A DNA stretch of 64,000 nt from Onchocerca lupi. Its lineage: Eukaryota; Nematoda; Chromadorea; Rhabditida; Onchocercidae. A program made the translations under genes and the position numbers. The notes under the pieces were generated by a model. It made no database searches, had not been told where the DNA came from, and saw only the letters and a program-made list of their open reading frames with translations. The stretch covers positions 1 through 64,000 of the forward strand of contig JAOVVO010000235.1 in NCBI GenBank assembly GCA_028564675.1, written 5' to 3'. This document shows, piece by piece, positions 1-12,786 of this stretch. Position 1 is the stretch's first letter, and every line of letters begins with the position of its first letter.

Positions 1-1576
1 TCGAACGAGAGAGAGGAAGAAAGAAAGCGAGAAAAGTTGAAGAATTTTGAATGATGTGAAAAAAGAAAATGAAGTAACAAGCGAGCATTTTCGTTTTTGA
101 AATTTAAAAAAACTAATAAGGAAGAAAAGGAAGAAGAAAAGGAAGGAAGAAATGAAATGAACAAGTATTAAGATCGTCAAAGAGAAGAAGCTCACGACGA
201 TATGTCTTAGCAATTGGTGACGCAAATATTCAGTAAAACCGATTCAATCAAAGTAAATCAAAATCAACAAATCTTTGTTTACTTTTTGAAGCGAAATAAA
301 TTTAAAATTGGTTACATTCTATGTGTACTACTGAAGCAAATAATATATATTAGTGCTAGAAGCTGAAGAAAGATTGTAAAAGAAAATAAGACATTTGGAA
401 ATATTTCAAGTAGTAGTAGTAGTAGTAGCCAATGGTCACGATTTATTCATCATTGACAACAATACGATCCATCTGAGAAGTGATGTTAATTTTACAAAAT
501 TTTTCCTCCTCCTTTTCTTGCATTTCTCTATCTCTCTCTCTCTGTAATTTTTCTTCTTTTTTCCTTATCCCATACCTCTGGAAAACTACTAGGTATTGAT
601 AGCTTGATAGCATTCGAATTGTTTTCATTCAACAAAAATAAACAAATTACAGAAGGATGAAATATACCCAAATGTACTACTACTTGCCGAAAGCATGAAA
701 ATCCGGTATTACTTACCGGCATATCCGGTAGCAAAAATGGGAGTGGTCCTTTTGGACAGGTAGCAATCCTGGTCACTTCTATCTATTCCTGCTGAGGGCG
801 GTTATCCTTTGACAGGTAGTAATCTTGGTCACTCCTACCTATTCCTGCTCAGGGCGATCATCATCTTCTTCCTTCCTCCCTCCTGAACTATTTATTTTAA
901 CTATAAGACAAAATCCACCGGTACTTTGTATCTTCCAGAAATTCCTTAACTATCCTTTTCTCCGGTGATCATGATGGCATTGCTGTTGGCGTTGGCGGTA
1001 ATGACCATTGGTCATCAATCATCTATTCCGTGCTGCTAAACTGGTGTTTCTAAAATTATTTCCAGGATTTCTATTTTCTATCCTCAGATATATAGTTACA
1101 TCGTCTAAAAGTTCCTTTCAATTTTTCGGCATCACTGAAAATCGAAAAAAATCACACTTCCCGGGAGAAAAATATCACTAATATTTGTTTAAACACCTGA
1201 ATCTTCTTTATAGTCAACAAAATTATTTGACTATATTCCGCATTTATTCGGAATCTATCATTCTCTAGAAAAAAAAAAAAAAAGTATTTCGTAATTTACA
1301 TAATTTATTGATTGATATAATCTATTACTTACTCATCCATATTTACTGTTAATTACTCCAATTCATTCTAATTTATTTAAAATATAATTAAAAACTGCAT
1401 ACCTGAAAATTTACCAATAGCCATCATTTTGATAATGTTGAAATTGAGTTACATCTTCCATTGTAATTTAGCTATCGACAGCAATCGGATAATTGTTTGA
1501 ATTGCCTTATTGATAAATATTCTATTAGATTGCCTAAAATTTTCCTCTGATTGATTTCCTGTGAGAGAAAGGTGAA
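1..1576. other. 5' flank of the ETS gene, no gene seen
   Basis: AT-rich sequence upstream of the ETS-factor start codon. It begins with purine-rich low complexity and contains an AGT trinucleotide run near 408-428, a 56-bp tandem duplication near 755-862, a small palindrome (TACCGG, five-base loop, CCGGTA) at 714-730 and an A-run near 1270. I see no convincing exon. The two short minus-strand reading frames at 443-776 look like pyrimidine-tract translations. Promoter sequences for the downstream gene presumably lie here, but no element can be assigned. Confidence 0.5.
755..862. repeat. 56-bp tandem duplication
   Basis: Two imperfect copies lie head to tail, each starting with GACAGGTAG and containing a TATTCCTGCT core (about 755-810 and 811-862). 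They are noticeably more GC-rich than the surroundings. No coding frame is shared. Confidence 0.8.
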
Positions 1577-3068
1577 ATGGAAATTGAAAAACCTGTATTA
1601 CAACAGCCACCAACAAGTAATTTAAAATGCTATCATAACCTAAGTTTCAATCCTTCACTTCCTCTTCATCAACATCAAGATATCAGTAAAACAGAAGCAA
1701 TGAAGAAAGTTGATGATATAGCAAATGATGATAATGGTCATGCTGTCAATAGTGATAACGATAATAATAATGATAATAATAGCAAGAGAAGCGGAAATGA
1801 AGAATGGAATCATTTGTTTTTAGAAGAAATAAGAAAAAACCAGATAAACGATGATGATAATTATAATGACAATAATAATTATAATAATAGCAATAATAAT
1901 AATAATGATGATGATGATGATAATGCAAAGCCATCAATGACTACTTTTAAGCAACATTTTTCTGATTTTGATGATATACAGATGGAGCAGGAAATAGCAA
2001 CAACAACAACAACTATACCAGATTTGGACAATCCGGAATTTTCATCATTTCAACATCATTTTTCTACGGTATCAGACGAAATTTCAAGATGCAATCATGC
2101 TTTTTTTGCTTCTAAATTGCTTCAGAATTCATCAGATAGCAATGCCAATTCAAATTCAATGAATAATATTCAGGACGAAATTCCGGAATTAGAAGAAGAG
2201 AATTCGCAAAATTCTCAAGAGAAAAGCAGTCATTTAGAATCTTCATCTTATTCTTCCTCTCCTATTCGACAACAACATCGACGATTGGTAACATTTACAA
2301 CTATGCCATCATTCGTTTTACAAAATTCAGAAATTCGTGATTCGATAGTTTCTTTCAGTGATAATGATCTAGAAACATATATGATGATAATGATAATCAT
2401 GATAATGATGCTAATAATTTGTATAATTAGGATAGAATATTGGATGAGAAAAGACCACGAATTGAACGACCACGAGCACGATATCCAAATTCGGCACGAC
2501 GTACATCTGCTCCCGCATGTTTATGGTTTGCTCCTTCATTATTTCCCGATCAGGTAATTGGTTAATTATCTTTTAACCTTCTTTTTAAAAATATATATTG
2601 CTGAATTTGCTACTCAAATTACAAAACAAATTTCAATGTGCTTTTCGCTCAAAAAGTTTAATTTTCGGTATTTTTGGGTAGATAGAATTGCGACTTTTTT
2701 TATTTTGCGATTTCTCCTAACTTGCTCGCTTATATCTTTGTGATTTTTAGCCATTATCATGAGTATAAAAAAGATAGAAACATGAAATATTCCTATTTAT
2801 TTTTCTCTAAGACTTGCTTATGACTTAATAATTTTGTACGAAATATATATGGTGAACTTGATTTTAAATAAATGTTCCCCCAATTGTTTTAATTCAAAAT
2901 TATTAGAGAAATGTTATTTTTTGTGCTCTTTTTCTTCCTGAAACTAATCAATTTTTCGCGAAAAATTTGTTGAAAAAAGAAAAAAAAAAACCTGAAAAGA
3001 TGAATCGATAAAATTGAAAATATAATATGCTTAATTAGATCTATTTTTCTACCTGTATAGAATAGTTT

Positions 3069-3106
<38 letters not shown>

Positions 3107-4041
3107 ATGATGATTTCTATGAATGTCATGATTCGGTTAGATTTTGACAAAGTCAGACTGAAGATTAAAAAATACGCCTAATTTAAGCTTCATATACAAA
3201 ATATGTTAAACTTTCATATTTTAGCATTTTTTTAAACAAAATTAGTAAAAAATTGAACGTGTAATATTTGAATTTTTTCCAATGAATTTTGGAAAGGAAA
3301 AAAAGATTCAAATTTTCAAAATAATCTATGATAGTTCCAGCAATCAAAATCACTATCATCAACAACAACATCATCATTGCACGACAATTTGATTTTACTT
3401 CATAAATTATTAGCTAAACAACGAATTATTCACGAAAATATAGCAATGCCCAATTTTAATCCTTCTGCTAGTATTCCTGATCCAAATGATGATCTTCCTG
3501 CTGCTGCTGCTGCTGCATCTCAATCAGAAACTTCATCTGCGACAATAGCGCCACATCATTTTTCAACTACTCAAACATCTGTATCACCATCAACTTTAGC
3601 TACATGGCAATGGCTTAGAGGTTGGATTTTCGATTCTTTCACTTTTAAACAAAATTCATAGCAAACACTGATAATCTGATAATCATTTGTTAATATGAAG
3701 ATCTATGAAAAGCATTTAATTACATATGATATTTATTTTATATTAGAATATTTTTTTTTTTTTGAAATTTCAATGTTTTGTCATTATTTTAAACTTTTAA
3801 TTTATTCATTTCAAAGTTAATTTCATTTTCTTGCTCAATTTTTATTTTCCTGATTTCTGTGTTAAAATACGCAAATATGCGACAAATCACTCAAAAATCT
3901 AAATTAGTCATTCTCATTTATCTTCATTTCCTTAATTTCCCGTCCAGGGAACAATTGTTGAAAAGAGGAAGAGGCGAAGTAATGGCATGAGCTGGATAGA
4001 AAAAAGTACAGGTTTTCATTTATGAATCTCAAAAATATTTC

Positions 4042-4073
<32 letters not shown>

Positions 4074-6656
4074 GAGAGAGAAAGGAAATGTTCAAAATTT
4101 AAGTAAAGCTGTTTTTAATAATTTTCGCATTAAAATATGTACATAGATGTACTTAACTATATATTTAAAAATAATTCATTCTTTTCATCACACAAAGAGC
4201 AAAAATAGCAGAATGCATTAATTTTTTTTTTTCAAATGAAGAGAAAAACAAGGATGAATAATGTAAAATTTATCATAAATTTTCTCTTTCATATTTTCGA
4301 ACTGTTTTTTCTGAAAAATTATTGAAGAAATTGAATGATAAATAGAAGAGATAGCTCAAAGCTATCTATATTTCAAATGAAATTAACAAAGGTGTTAATA
4401 TCTGATAAGAGAAGAAGGCATTTAGAAATTATAACTGATGAGAGAAGAGACAATATATTTGAGGATTATGTCGGATAAACAGATGACTTATTTGATGATC
4501 ATTCATTGTATTTTTTTTTTTTTATTAAATTAGGATATAGTTTTCAGGATTATGAATTCTGATGGACATAGAAAGAAAACAATAGCCTAAGCCAATGATG
4601 GAAGAATAATTGAAGGATTTAATTTAAAGAAATCAAAGTTTAAAATGTTAATTAGTCCTTTAAATAAGCATTTCAGGATGATTTCGTGAACAGATTAGGC
4701 CTGTTTTGTGAGCATTTATCTTCATTGAAATGTTTTTGTTCATTTTTCATTGAACAAAATATAAAATAAATTTTAAACTGAAATTATAATTAAATTCAAA
4801 AATTTTTCATCAACAATTAGAAGAATTTAAGAAGTGTAAAATTTCCGCTTCGACAAAAGTTTCTTACCTTTTTCTCCTCCTTCCTCTCATTTGTTGCATA
4901 TTCTTGCTCTAATTATGATCAGAATCCTGAAAAGTTTAATACCTGTTGTTGTCACTATCGTTAGATAATTATAAATTTGTTTACCTGTTTTTGTTGAAAG
5001 AAAAAATTTAAAAAAAAAAAGAGGAAATGAAAAGTTTTGAGGAGAAAATGGAGGAAAATGCGGTTTTCCGGTTTTTTTTTTCTTTTTTGAATAATTGTTA
5101 TTTGTCGAATATTTATCAATTTATCTCTTCATCAAATATTTTCTATCCTCTTTTTCCACTTCTTCTCTCTCTACTTTCTCTTTCTTTTCTATCAAAATTT
5201 TTTCTTCTTCTAGCTTTCAATCCTCTTTCAATCAAATTATCTATTGAACAATTTAAATATTCATAATTTCAAATTTAAAAGTGAATTTTTGAAAAATAAT
5301 CGAAGCTGAGATAACAACAGGAATGTCCATTTGATGGTCATTCTTAGATGCCATTATATCATTGAATGATAGTAATAGGGAGAAGGATATGATATAATCA
5401 TGTCGACATGATAATTATGATTCTTTCCTTCATTAAAATTTCATTAAATCATTATTTCATTCTGTAGTAGAATGAAATCAAAAAATATTAAAATAAAATT
5501 GGAAATAGAAATTGAAATTGAAATTAGATAAAACGAGAAAGAGAAGAAGGAAGATATGAATGAATTTAAAATATGAAATTTCATTTCAAAAGAATTATTT
5601 CATAAACAAGGAAGAAATAATAATTAACCATTGAATTGATATTTTAAATTTTGTTTGAAGAAGAAATGTTAATTTATTTTTAACCTTTCTAAGGTTAAAG
5701 ATCAAGAATATTGTAATATGAATTTGTAAATTAGCAAATTGAAAATTCATCTTCTGAAATTAATCTAATCTCTAAAATTGCTTATTTCTTCTATGTTCGA
5801 TTAATTGCATAACATCATTTCGTAATATTATTTTCTTTTTTTTTTTTGCTAAAATTTCTATTTCGGCATTATTGAAAATTAATTGCGATCAAATTCTTTG
5901 ACTATATCCATCGATTGTCATCCTATAGCGTTGCTTTTTCAAATATCCATTCATGTAATTGGGTTAACCCGTAAAATTCCTTCTTGATAAAAGATATATC
6001 TAAAAGTTTTAGAGCATAAATTTCAAATGATTTTGATGGATAATAATTATGGGAAAATAGGGAATCGAGGATGAAAATGATGATGCTGATTGCTACCTTT
6101 CTTATCATGTCGGATATGATCATAACAGGAGAAGGCAGCAAAGCCTATCAAAATATTTTAACATTGACCGATTGACCTTGTTTTGATTATCATCAAAGTG
6201 TCGTTATAATTTTCATACCTTGTTCCTTTTTCCCTGTAAATTTATCAATCCAATAAATTCCTCCAGATGTAATCCCCACTTACTATGACTATTATATTGA
6301 ATTTTTTCGGGACAACGGTTGATCTTCGGATGATGATTATATGAATATAATCATACTGATGAATGATGATGATGATAAGAATGATATGATCATGAATAGA
6401 AGGGAAGCAATAATTCCAAATTTTAATTATCAATTTTATCGTTTCTATTGAGTCAAATTAAATTTTTATAAGTTATCCTTGATTGAAATGAAAGAATTGA
6501 TTAACTTTATCACTTTCACCAATTTATTTTATTTGAAGAAAAAAATTAATATGAACTGAATAGAAAAATGTTTTTAACAATTTATTTCACTTTGAATAAA
6601 TTAAATATATCCAACTGCTTTTTGTATGACGAACAAATTAATTTTAAAGCAATTTT

Positions 6657-6689
<33 letters not shown>

Positions 6690-7820
6690 AGAGAATGCGA
6701 TGATAAATTAATTTAATGATTTTTCTTTTTTATTTTTTTTTTTTTTTTTTGCAAAATTGAAGAATTACATTGATGATAATCAATTAATTTTTCAATTTTT
6801 GCACAAAAATCTTTGCTTGAATAATTTTGACGAAGAAACAATTTTCTTCAACTTTGCTTAAAATATTTAAAAACTTGAAATTGCTAATCTGTGATTGTTC
6901 AAAATAATGCATAATTATTCAAGCATCCTTTTACTGAATACAAATTTACAACATTTATTTGCATCTTGTGAAGTTCGGTAATCCTCAGTTATTTGCATCA
7001 TAAATTCTTTAATAATCTGAAAATTCCAGTCATTTTTTTTTTTTTTTAAATTCAAATTAGTCAATCAGTTTTATTTATGAAAACTTATTTCAAAAAAAAA
7101 AAAAAAAAGATTCCAATATTAAAAGGTCATTTATGCAAATATAAAGTTACTTCTTATTTTTGTTACCAGGTAATTTCATCCCTTCTTTTAATTTGATTTT
7201 AATTCTATTAATTTATTTCTTCGTTTCAATCTTTCTAATTATAATATTTCTTTATTATTTAGATCGAATTCAAAAAAAAAAAAAAAAAAAAAAAAAGATG
7301 GAAAGAATTTTTCGGGATACTATGAAGAATTTTTTGAAGATATTGTTTGATTTGAAAAAAAATAAAAAATAAATGAAAAGAAAAAACAAATTATCATACC
7401 ATTTAATTAATGATGCGTACAAAACAAATGACGTTTTTAATATTTTTGCTTCCTGTTTCCTCACATTCATATATCTCAAAAATTCTACCTCGTTTACTTC
7501 GAACCGGTAAATTTTCTTTTTTGTTAAATTGTTACTTCCTTTTAAATTATTTTTAATTTGAAAATTTTCATTCCTTTTTCTTCTTTTTTTTTTTCTTTTT
7601 TTGTCCAAATTTCTTCTTCAATGCATAAAATTCATACATGTCTATACAATTTATTTCCGGAATATTAATATGAATATATTGAACAATTATTGTGATTGTC
7701 ATTTTTCACGGATCTTTTCCGTCATCTTTACTTCAATTTCTTCCTCTAAATTTTCATCCCAAAAATACATTCCATCCTCGTCAAATTTAATTCATTTATT
7801 CTTTTTATCAAAAAATTTTC

Positions 7821-7854
<34 letters not shown>

Positions 7855-10800
7855 AAAATCCCTCAAATTGTCATCATTATTTTCGCATTTCAATGTTTTT
7901 CATTTTGATTGCTATTTCTCGTCTATCAAGATGTGTTCCGGGTTTTTCGTCAAATTTATTTCAAACTTTATGGCGTACAGGCTGGTACACATTCATCATC
8001 GATAAACAGGAAAAGCAACAAATAGATATTTAATTACTAAATTTTATTAAATAAATTCTAGATTATTTGACACTGTATCTAAAATTGAGATAATATTTAC
8101 ATTCTGATTGGAAAATTAACATCATATGAAATGTTAAAATGAATTTAGATTCTTTAATGAAGTATTCAATTTTTTGAAATTCATTCTTGGATATTGAAAA
8201 ATTACAAAGTTGAGATAAAAAAGAATGAAAAAAGTGAAAGAGTAATTTGGCAATACTTTAAATTCAATTTCCAAATTTAACTTAAGTTAACGTAATTAAA
8301 TTAATTAAATTTTTATATCAACTGAATGGCGCAATTCCGTAACATTCCGATAAATTCGGTAGTTCGGATGCTCAAATGTTATTGTCAAAATTCGACAAAT
8401 ATTCAATTTTTAACTTGAATTAAAACGATTAAGCCAATCAAAATTTCATGTCAATATAATATAATTTATTTTGAAAAAAGAAATTTTTGATTTAAAAAAT
8501 TTTTCAAAAGTATTTTCATATTGAGAAACTGCAAATTCAATTGCCAAATTTGGCTTAAATTAAAAATAATCAAATTAATCAAACTTTCATATCAATATGA
8601 TGAAATAGTTTTTCATTTTGGTAGATTTTATTGTCTGAATTCGACAGTATTCAATTTTTAGTTCAAATTAAAATGATTAAATTAATAAAAATTTCATATC
8701 AATATAATCCAAATTATTTTAAAGAAGAAATTTCTGATTTGAGAAAATTTTAGGAATTACAGTCAACACTTTGGTTATCATAAATTCTTACAATTAAAAA
8801 ATAGCACCATGTTTTGAAATGTTTAATTTTAAATTTTCTAGAAAATTTCTTTTTTCATCTATTTATGGTAACAGATCAAATATCCAGCAAAAAATTTATC
8901 AAAAAAAAAAGAAGAAAAAATTGATCTCATCAATTCGCTAATTGAATTCGTAAAATGGAAAAAATAAATTTTGATAAAATTTTCTTTTCCTCAAACTCTT
9001 TCTAAACTAATCATTATTTTTATCAATTAAGATATCAACATTGAAGTAACGATTTTTGAGAAAGCAAATCAAACGGTAAATACGGAAGATTTTCATTTTT
9101 TTAAATTATGGATATGAAAAATTTTTTTTATACATTGCTCCAGTTTCATACAGAGTAATGGCGGAAATTATAATTTAATTTCTGATGGGGATTACTTTTT
9201 TAATTATCATTGCTGAAATTACAACCATTCCTTGTTGTAAATGAGAGGAAAAAAATTCAAAAAAAGGAAAAGTTTTGACACTAATTTAATTTTAATTTCA
9301 ATTTATGGATTTTTATGATAATTCGAGTTGTTTAGTGATTTTTTCATGGATGCAAAATGTGAAAGGAAAAAGTGATGAAAAGAAAAAGATTGAATTTGAA
9401 GTTGAAATTCATAGAAAATTATTGAATTACTAAATTAAACTTTCCCGCAATTACTTTGAAATTAACAAGCAACATGGATTGAAACACAAAAATGCCACAA
9501 AATTGATAATTTCACTTGATGAAATTTTTTGTTTCCGACATATTTCGATTTTTGACATTTCAATCTAAGTTTGTTTCTGAGATAATGAAGTAGGTCAAAG
9601 GTCAGGAAGAAAAAAATTAAGTCAAAAGTTTTTCTTTGAAAGAAGAAAAAGGTGTTCATATATGTGTTCTAATTGTAATGAAAAAAAAAATAATGAATTT
9701 TTCGAATTAACTATTTTGTTTACTTTTCGTGATCAAAGCGGCAATTGAATGATGAAGAAATAAGAAATGATTTGAATACAAATCACATAAAATATTTCCT
9801 CAAATTTCTTCACTTCTTCCTTCTCTCTTCTTTTATCACGATATCTCTCTAAGAATTGATGAAATTTATAAATAAACAAAATTTTGTTGAAATAAATAAA
9901 AAATTTCAAATTTTTTCGAAATATTTTAAAAATTTTGATTTAAACTATGCATACATAATATTCAAATAATTCTTGTACCAAAAAAATTTTCCTTGCAGAT
10001 GCTCGAGTTTTATCACCATGGTTATCAACAGCATTTCTTTATCAGCCAACAGCAACAATAGCAACATCTGCTACAAATTGGTCTCCCACTGTTTTAACTC
10101 CATCTGATTTTATTGATTATATCAAAAATGGATCAACTCCTGATGTTGCGACATTAACGCCTCGATCATCAACACATCCATATCATTCAACATTACATAA
10201 TGTATTATGTACCAATTTATCGCATGGAACAATTCCGCCACATCCTGGTATCTTTTTTTTTTTTTTTTTTTCCTTTTTCAGAAATTATTTTATATTGGAA
10301 ATGAATAAATTAATTCTTTATTTTACTCATTTACTCTATTTTATCTTGTACTATTTTTGTTTTTTATGGATAATTTTGCATATGCAATATATTATAGAAA
10401 AATAATTTCATTCACTATTTAAAAGATTGTTGCAAAAAAAAAAAAAAAATTTTTTTCAAATATTTTGAAAAATTTCATTATATCGGTTGCTTTTTGATTG
10501 GTTTTTTTCTTTTCTACTGATCTTTATTGATTATTTATTGATTGATTGATTTTTTTTCTTAGATACATCACCTTCAACAGTACCAATTCCAAATTCATTT
10601 TTCTGCTCACCGTATTCGTCAGAGTCAACACGAATGTTTATGGGTCGTCGATATAGTGAGCCTACATTATTCATGCCTCATCATCATCATCATCATCATT
10701 CTGGCCCAGGAAGACGAAAGAGTCGTGAAGGTTGAACACATTTATTTTTCGCATTTTGAATTAAATATAATTTCGAAATTTTTTCAAATTTAATTTTTTT

Positions 10801-12371
10801 TATTCTGTAAAATTTTTCCCATTATTGATATGTTAGTTAATCCAATATTATTCGAAGAAATAAGATTTAAAAAAAAAAAATTTTAATTTGGAAAATTTAA
10901 ATTAGGAAATAATAATTTGAAATATCAAACTCATTTATTCATTAATACAACATAATATGATAATTGGTGAAAAAAAAAAAAAGTTTTGAAAGAATAATGT
11001 TAACATTATATTAAGTTTCGATGAAAATTATTCTTTTTAGAACAGATAAAATGAAAATTATCCTTTTCAGGACAGGTAAATTAAAAATTATCCTTGTTAG
11101 GATAGCTAAATTGAAAGCTATCCTTTTTAGGACAGGTAAATTATTTGTGGGAATTTTTGTTACGTTTATTACAAAACAAGGAATATTCGCCGAAATATAT
11201 CAAATGGTTGGATTATAGTAAAGGAATTTTCAAATTGGTCGATTCGAAAGCTGTTTCACGTCTTTGGGGTTTGCATAAGAATAAACCGGGAATGAATTAT
11301 GAAACAATGGGTCGAGCTCTTAGGTAAAAATCGGTTTCCTTTTGTATCATATTTTACCTGAGTAAAATAACGGTAAAACAACAGGATTTTGATTTTAGAA
11401 GTTCAAAGATTACAAAATGTCATGTTGATAATTAAAAAATAGGAATGATTTTAACATGGATAATTACTTTTCGAAAGTCTTATCTTGCAAATCTTTATCA
11501 TATTTTTCCGCAACTCAATCGTAGTTCCATACAAACTTGTTAAAAAAGTTAAAATATAATTTAAGTTTCAAATTGATTGAATAACTTAAATGAAATAATT
11601 CATTGGAATTTATTATTTTTGATTAAAATATCATGAGAAAAGATAATTATTACTTTTGAGATATTACTATCAACGTGGAATATTGCAAAAAGTTGATGGC
11701 CAACGACTTGTTTATCAATTTATGGATGTACCTAAAGAAGTATATACTTTCATTTTATTTCAATTTCATTCTTTTTTTTTCTTTAAATTTCTATTAATTT
11801 CAATTTATTGCGATACTGGTTGTATTAGATGTAAACTTATTTTCTTTTAGGTAGAAATGGTTGCACCCAAAGAGATTTATTTTTAGATTTTATTTTAGTT
11901 TAACTTTTTTTTTCTGAATTTCTTTGTGATATTTCGAGCTGATGCAATAAGGAGAAAATATATTTCAGATTTAAGCTAGATAAATTTCAATATCATTTGC
12001 TATTCATTGAGTAATTTATGGCAAAACCTTAATTAAATTGAGGCAATTATTTTAGATGATTAATTTAGGTGATTTAGATGATTTTAGATGAAATTTAGGT
12101 GATTAATTTAGGTAATTTGGATGATTTTAGATGAAATTTAGATGATTTAATCCTGGTACTATTAAATTCAGATGATTTTTCAATCCAAATATGTATTAAT
12201 CTTGAAATTATTTTAATTTTAAAGTCATTTGAGGAATTCTACGTTGATCGACAACATATAACAATGAATGGCAATGCTAATTGTAACAATAGTATGAGAG
12301 AATTGAAGAAAGAAAGCGACTATTTAAATTTCAATGAAGAAAGCGATGTCACCGATATGTCGCAGAAATGA
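1577..12371 (+). CDS. ETS-domain transcription factor, ELF/E74 type
   Basis: Predicted exons: 1577-2287 (end uncertain, 2347 also fits), 2431-2553, 3341-3620, 9999-10247, 10563-10730, 11131-11323, 11661-11739, 12225-12371. All joins from exon 2 on keep frame, giving about 650 aa. Exons 6-7 encode an ETS winged-helix domain (about residues 515-598) that starts NYLWEFLLRLLQNK, contains GIFKLVDSKAVSRLWG and MNYETMGRALRYYYQRGIL, and ends LVYQF. The RALRYYY recognition helix, which contacts GGAA/T DNA, is intact. The sequence is closest to vertebrate ELF1/2/4 and insect E74 rather than to SPDEF or FEV types. The N-terminal half is Asn/Asp-, Ser- and Thr-rich with no recognised domain, and exon 5 has a seven-histidine run. 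Only about 50 residues follow the DNA-binding domain. A nuclear regulator is inferred; targets are unknown. The 6.4 kb third intron and the repeated acceptor before exon 6 are unusual. The start is the first Met of the long frame. Confidence 0.85.
3063..3105. repeat. Long poly(T) tract
   Basis: An uninterrupted run of more than 30 T lies in intron 2 of the ETS gene. Similar A or T runs of 20-33 bases occur near 6659-6687, 7270, 7820, 26101-26133, 27545, 34263-34290, 35030 and 49425. Their assembled lengths may be unreliable. Confidence 0.9.
8260..8755. repeat. Decayed tandem repeat, about 125-bp period
   Basis: Related units start near 8260, 8385, 8525 and 8640. Each contains a variant of TTCAATTT, an AATTAAAA/AATCAA stretch and a TTTCATATCAATATAAT-like core. 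The second and fourth units match best, about 250 bp apart, and share GATTCGACA-like and AAGAAATTTNTGATTT blocks. The family is not recognised; it may be an old satellite or transposon remnant. Confidence 0.6.
9592..9604 (+). promoter_or_regulatory. Perfect DR1 nuclear-receptor element
   Basis: AGGTCAAAGGTCA consists of two AGGTCA half-sites separated by one A, the consensus for HNF4/RXR/COUP-type receptors. It lies 394 bp upstream of ETS exon 4, inside the long intron. Function is inferred from the motif only. Confidence 0.5.
11021..11140 (+). repeat. 30-bp x 4 minisatellite carrying a splice acceptor
   Basis: Four head-to-tail 30-bp units at 11021-11050, 11051-11080, 11081-11110 and 11111-11140. 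Each has an ATTATCCTTTTTAG-like acceptor followed by GACAGGTAAA. The acceptor of the last unit (AG at 11129-11130) is the one that keeps frame into the ETS exon. The last ten bases of the array are therefore coding, and the three upstream units hold decoy acceptors. Confidence 0.9.
12040..12170. repeat. Short interspersed tandem repeat in ETS intron 7
   Basis: Repeated variants of GATGATTTAGATG, GATGAAATTTAG and GGTGATTAATTTAG occur over about 130 bp upstream of the last ETS exon. No larger unit is obvious. Confidence 0.6.
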
Positions 12372-12786
12372 ATAGAAATCGCATCTAATGATGTTTGCTA
12401 GCATTGATAATAATGATAATAGCAAGAATCCATCGCAATTAAAGCAACTTTTTTTTGCGAATGAAATTTCGTTCTTTTTAGATATTTCAAATTTTCATTT
12501 TAATTTATTCATCAATTTAGATGTTCATAAAACTCAAGGTTTCTTTCTTTTTTTTTTTTTTTTTTTATTATTCATATTCATAAAACTTGAGGTTTTTGAT
12601 ATTCTTAAATTCGGTATAGAATTTTGTAAATGCTATAATTGAAATTTAAATTTGAATTATCACAACTGACAACTGATTGACATTATTCTTCTCATGCTGG
12701 AATCACATTCAAAGTTTTTAAAAAAGATTTTTGATATTCAGAAATTGGATATAAGCTTTTTGGTACATATTTAATCTTAATTAATG

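Larger units (their letters stand above)
3621..9998 (+). other. 6.4 kb intron 3 of the ETS gene
   Basis: Bounded by the donor AGAG|GTTGGA and the acceptor TTGCAG|AT, which rejoin an Asp codon in frame. The interior is very AT-rich with many homopolymers. It holds a decayed tandem repeat (about 8260-8755) and a perfect DR1 nuclear-receptor element (9592-9604). Short open frames at 7160-7608 and 7601-8005 run through poly(A)/poly(T) and look non-coding. No internal exon was recognised on either strand. Confidence 0.6.

Noticed and set aside
6659..6760. Poly(T) followed by GCAG, resembling a strong splice acceptor in ETS intron 3
   Set aside because: The following sequence (AGAATGCGATGATAAATTAA) has no useful open frame or donor. 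Such T-runs are common throughout the window.
7160..8005. Overlapping open frames with Lys and Phe runs in ETS intron 3
   Set aside because: They are translations of homopolymers on both strands with no conserved motif.
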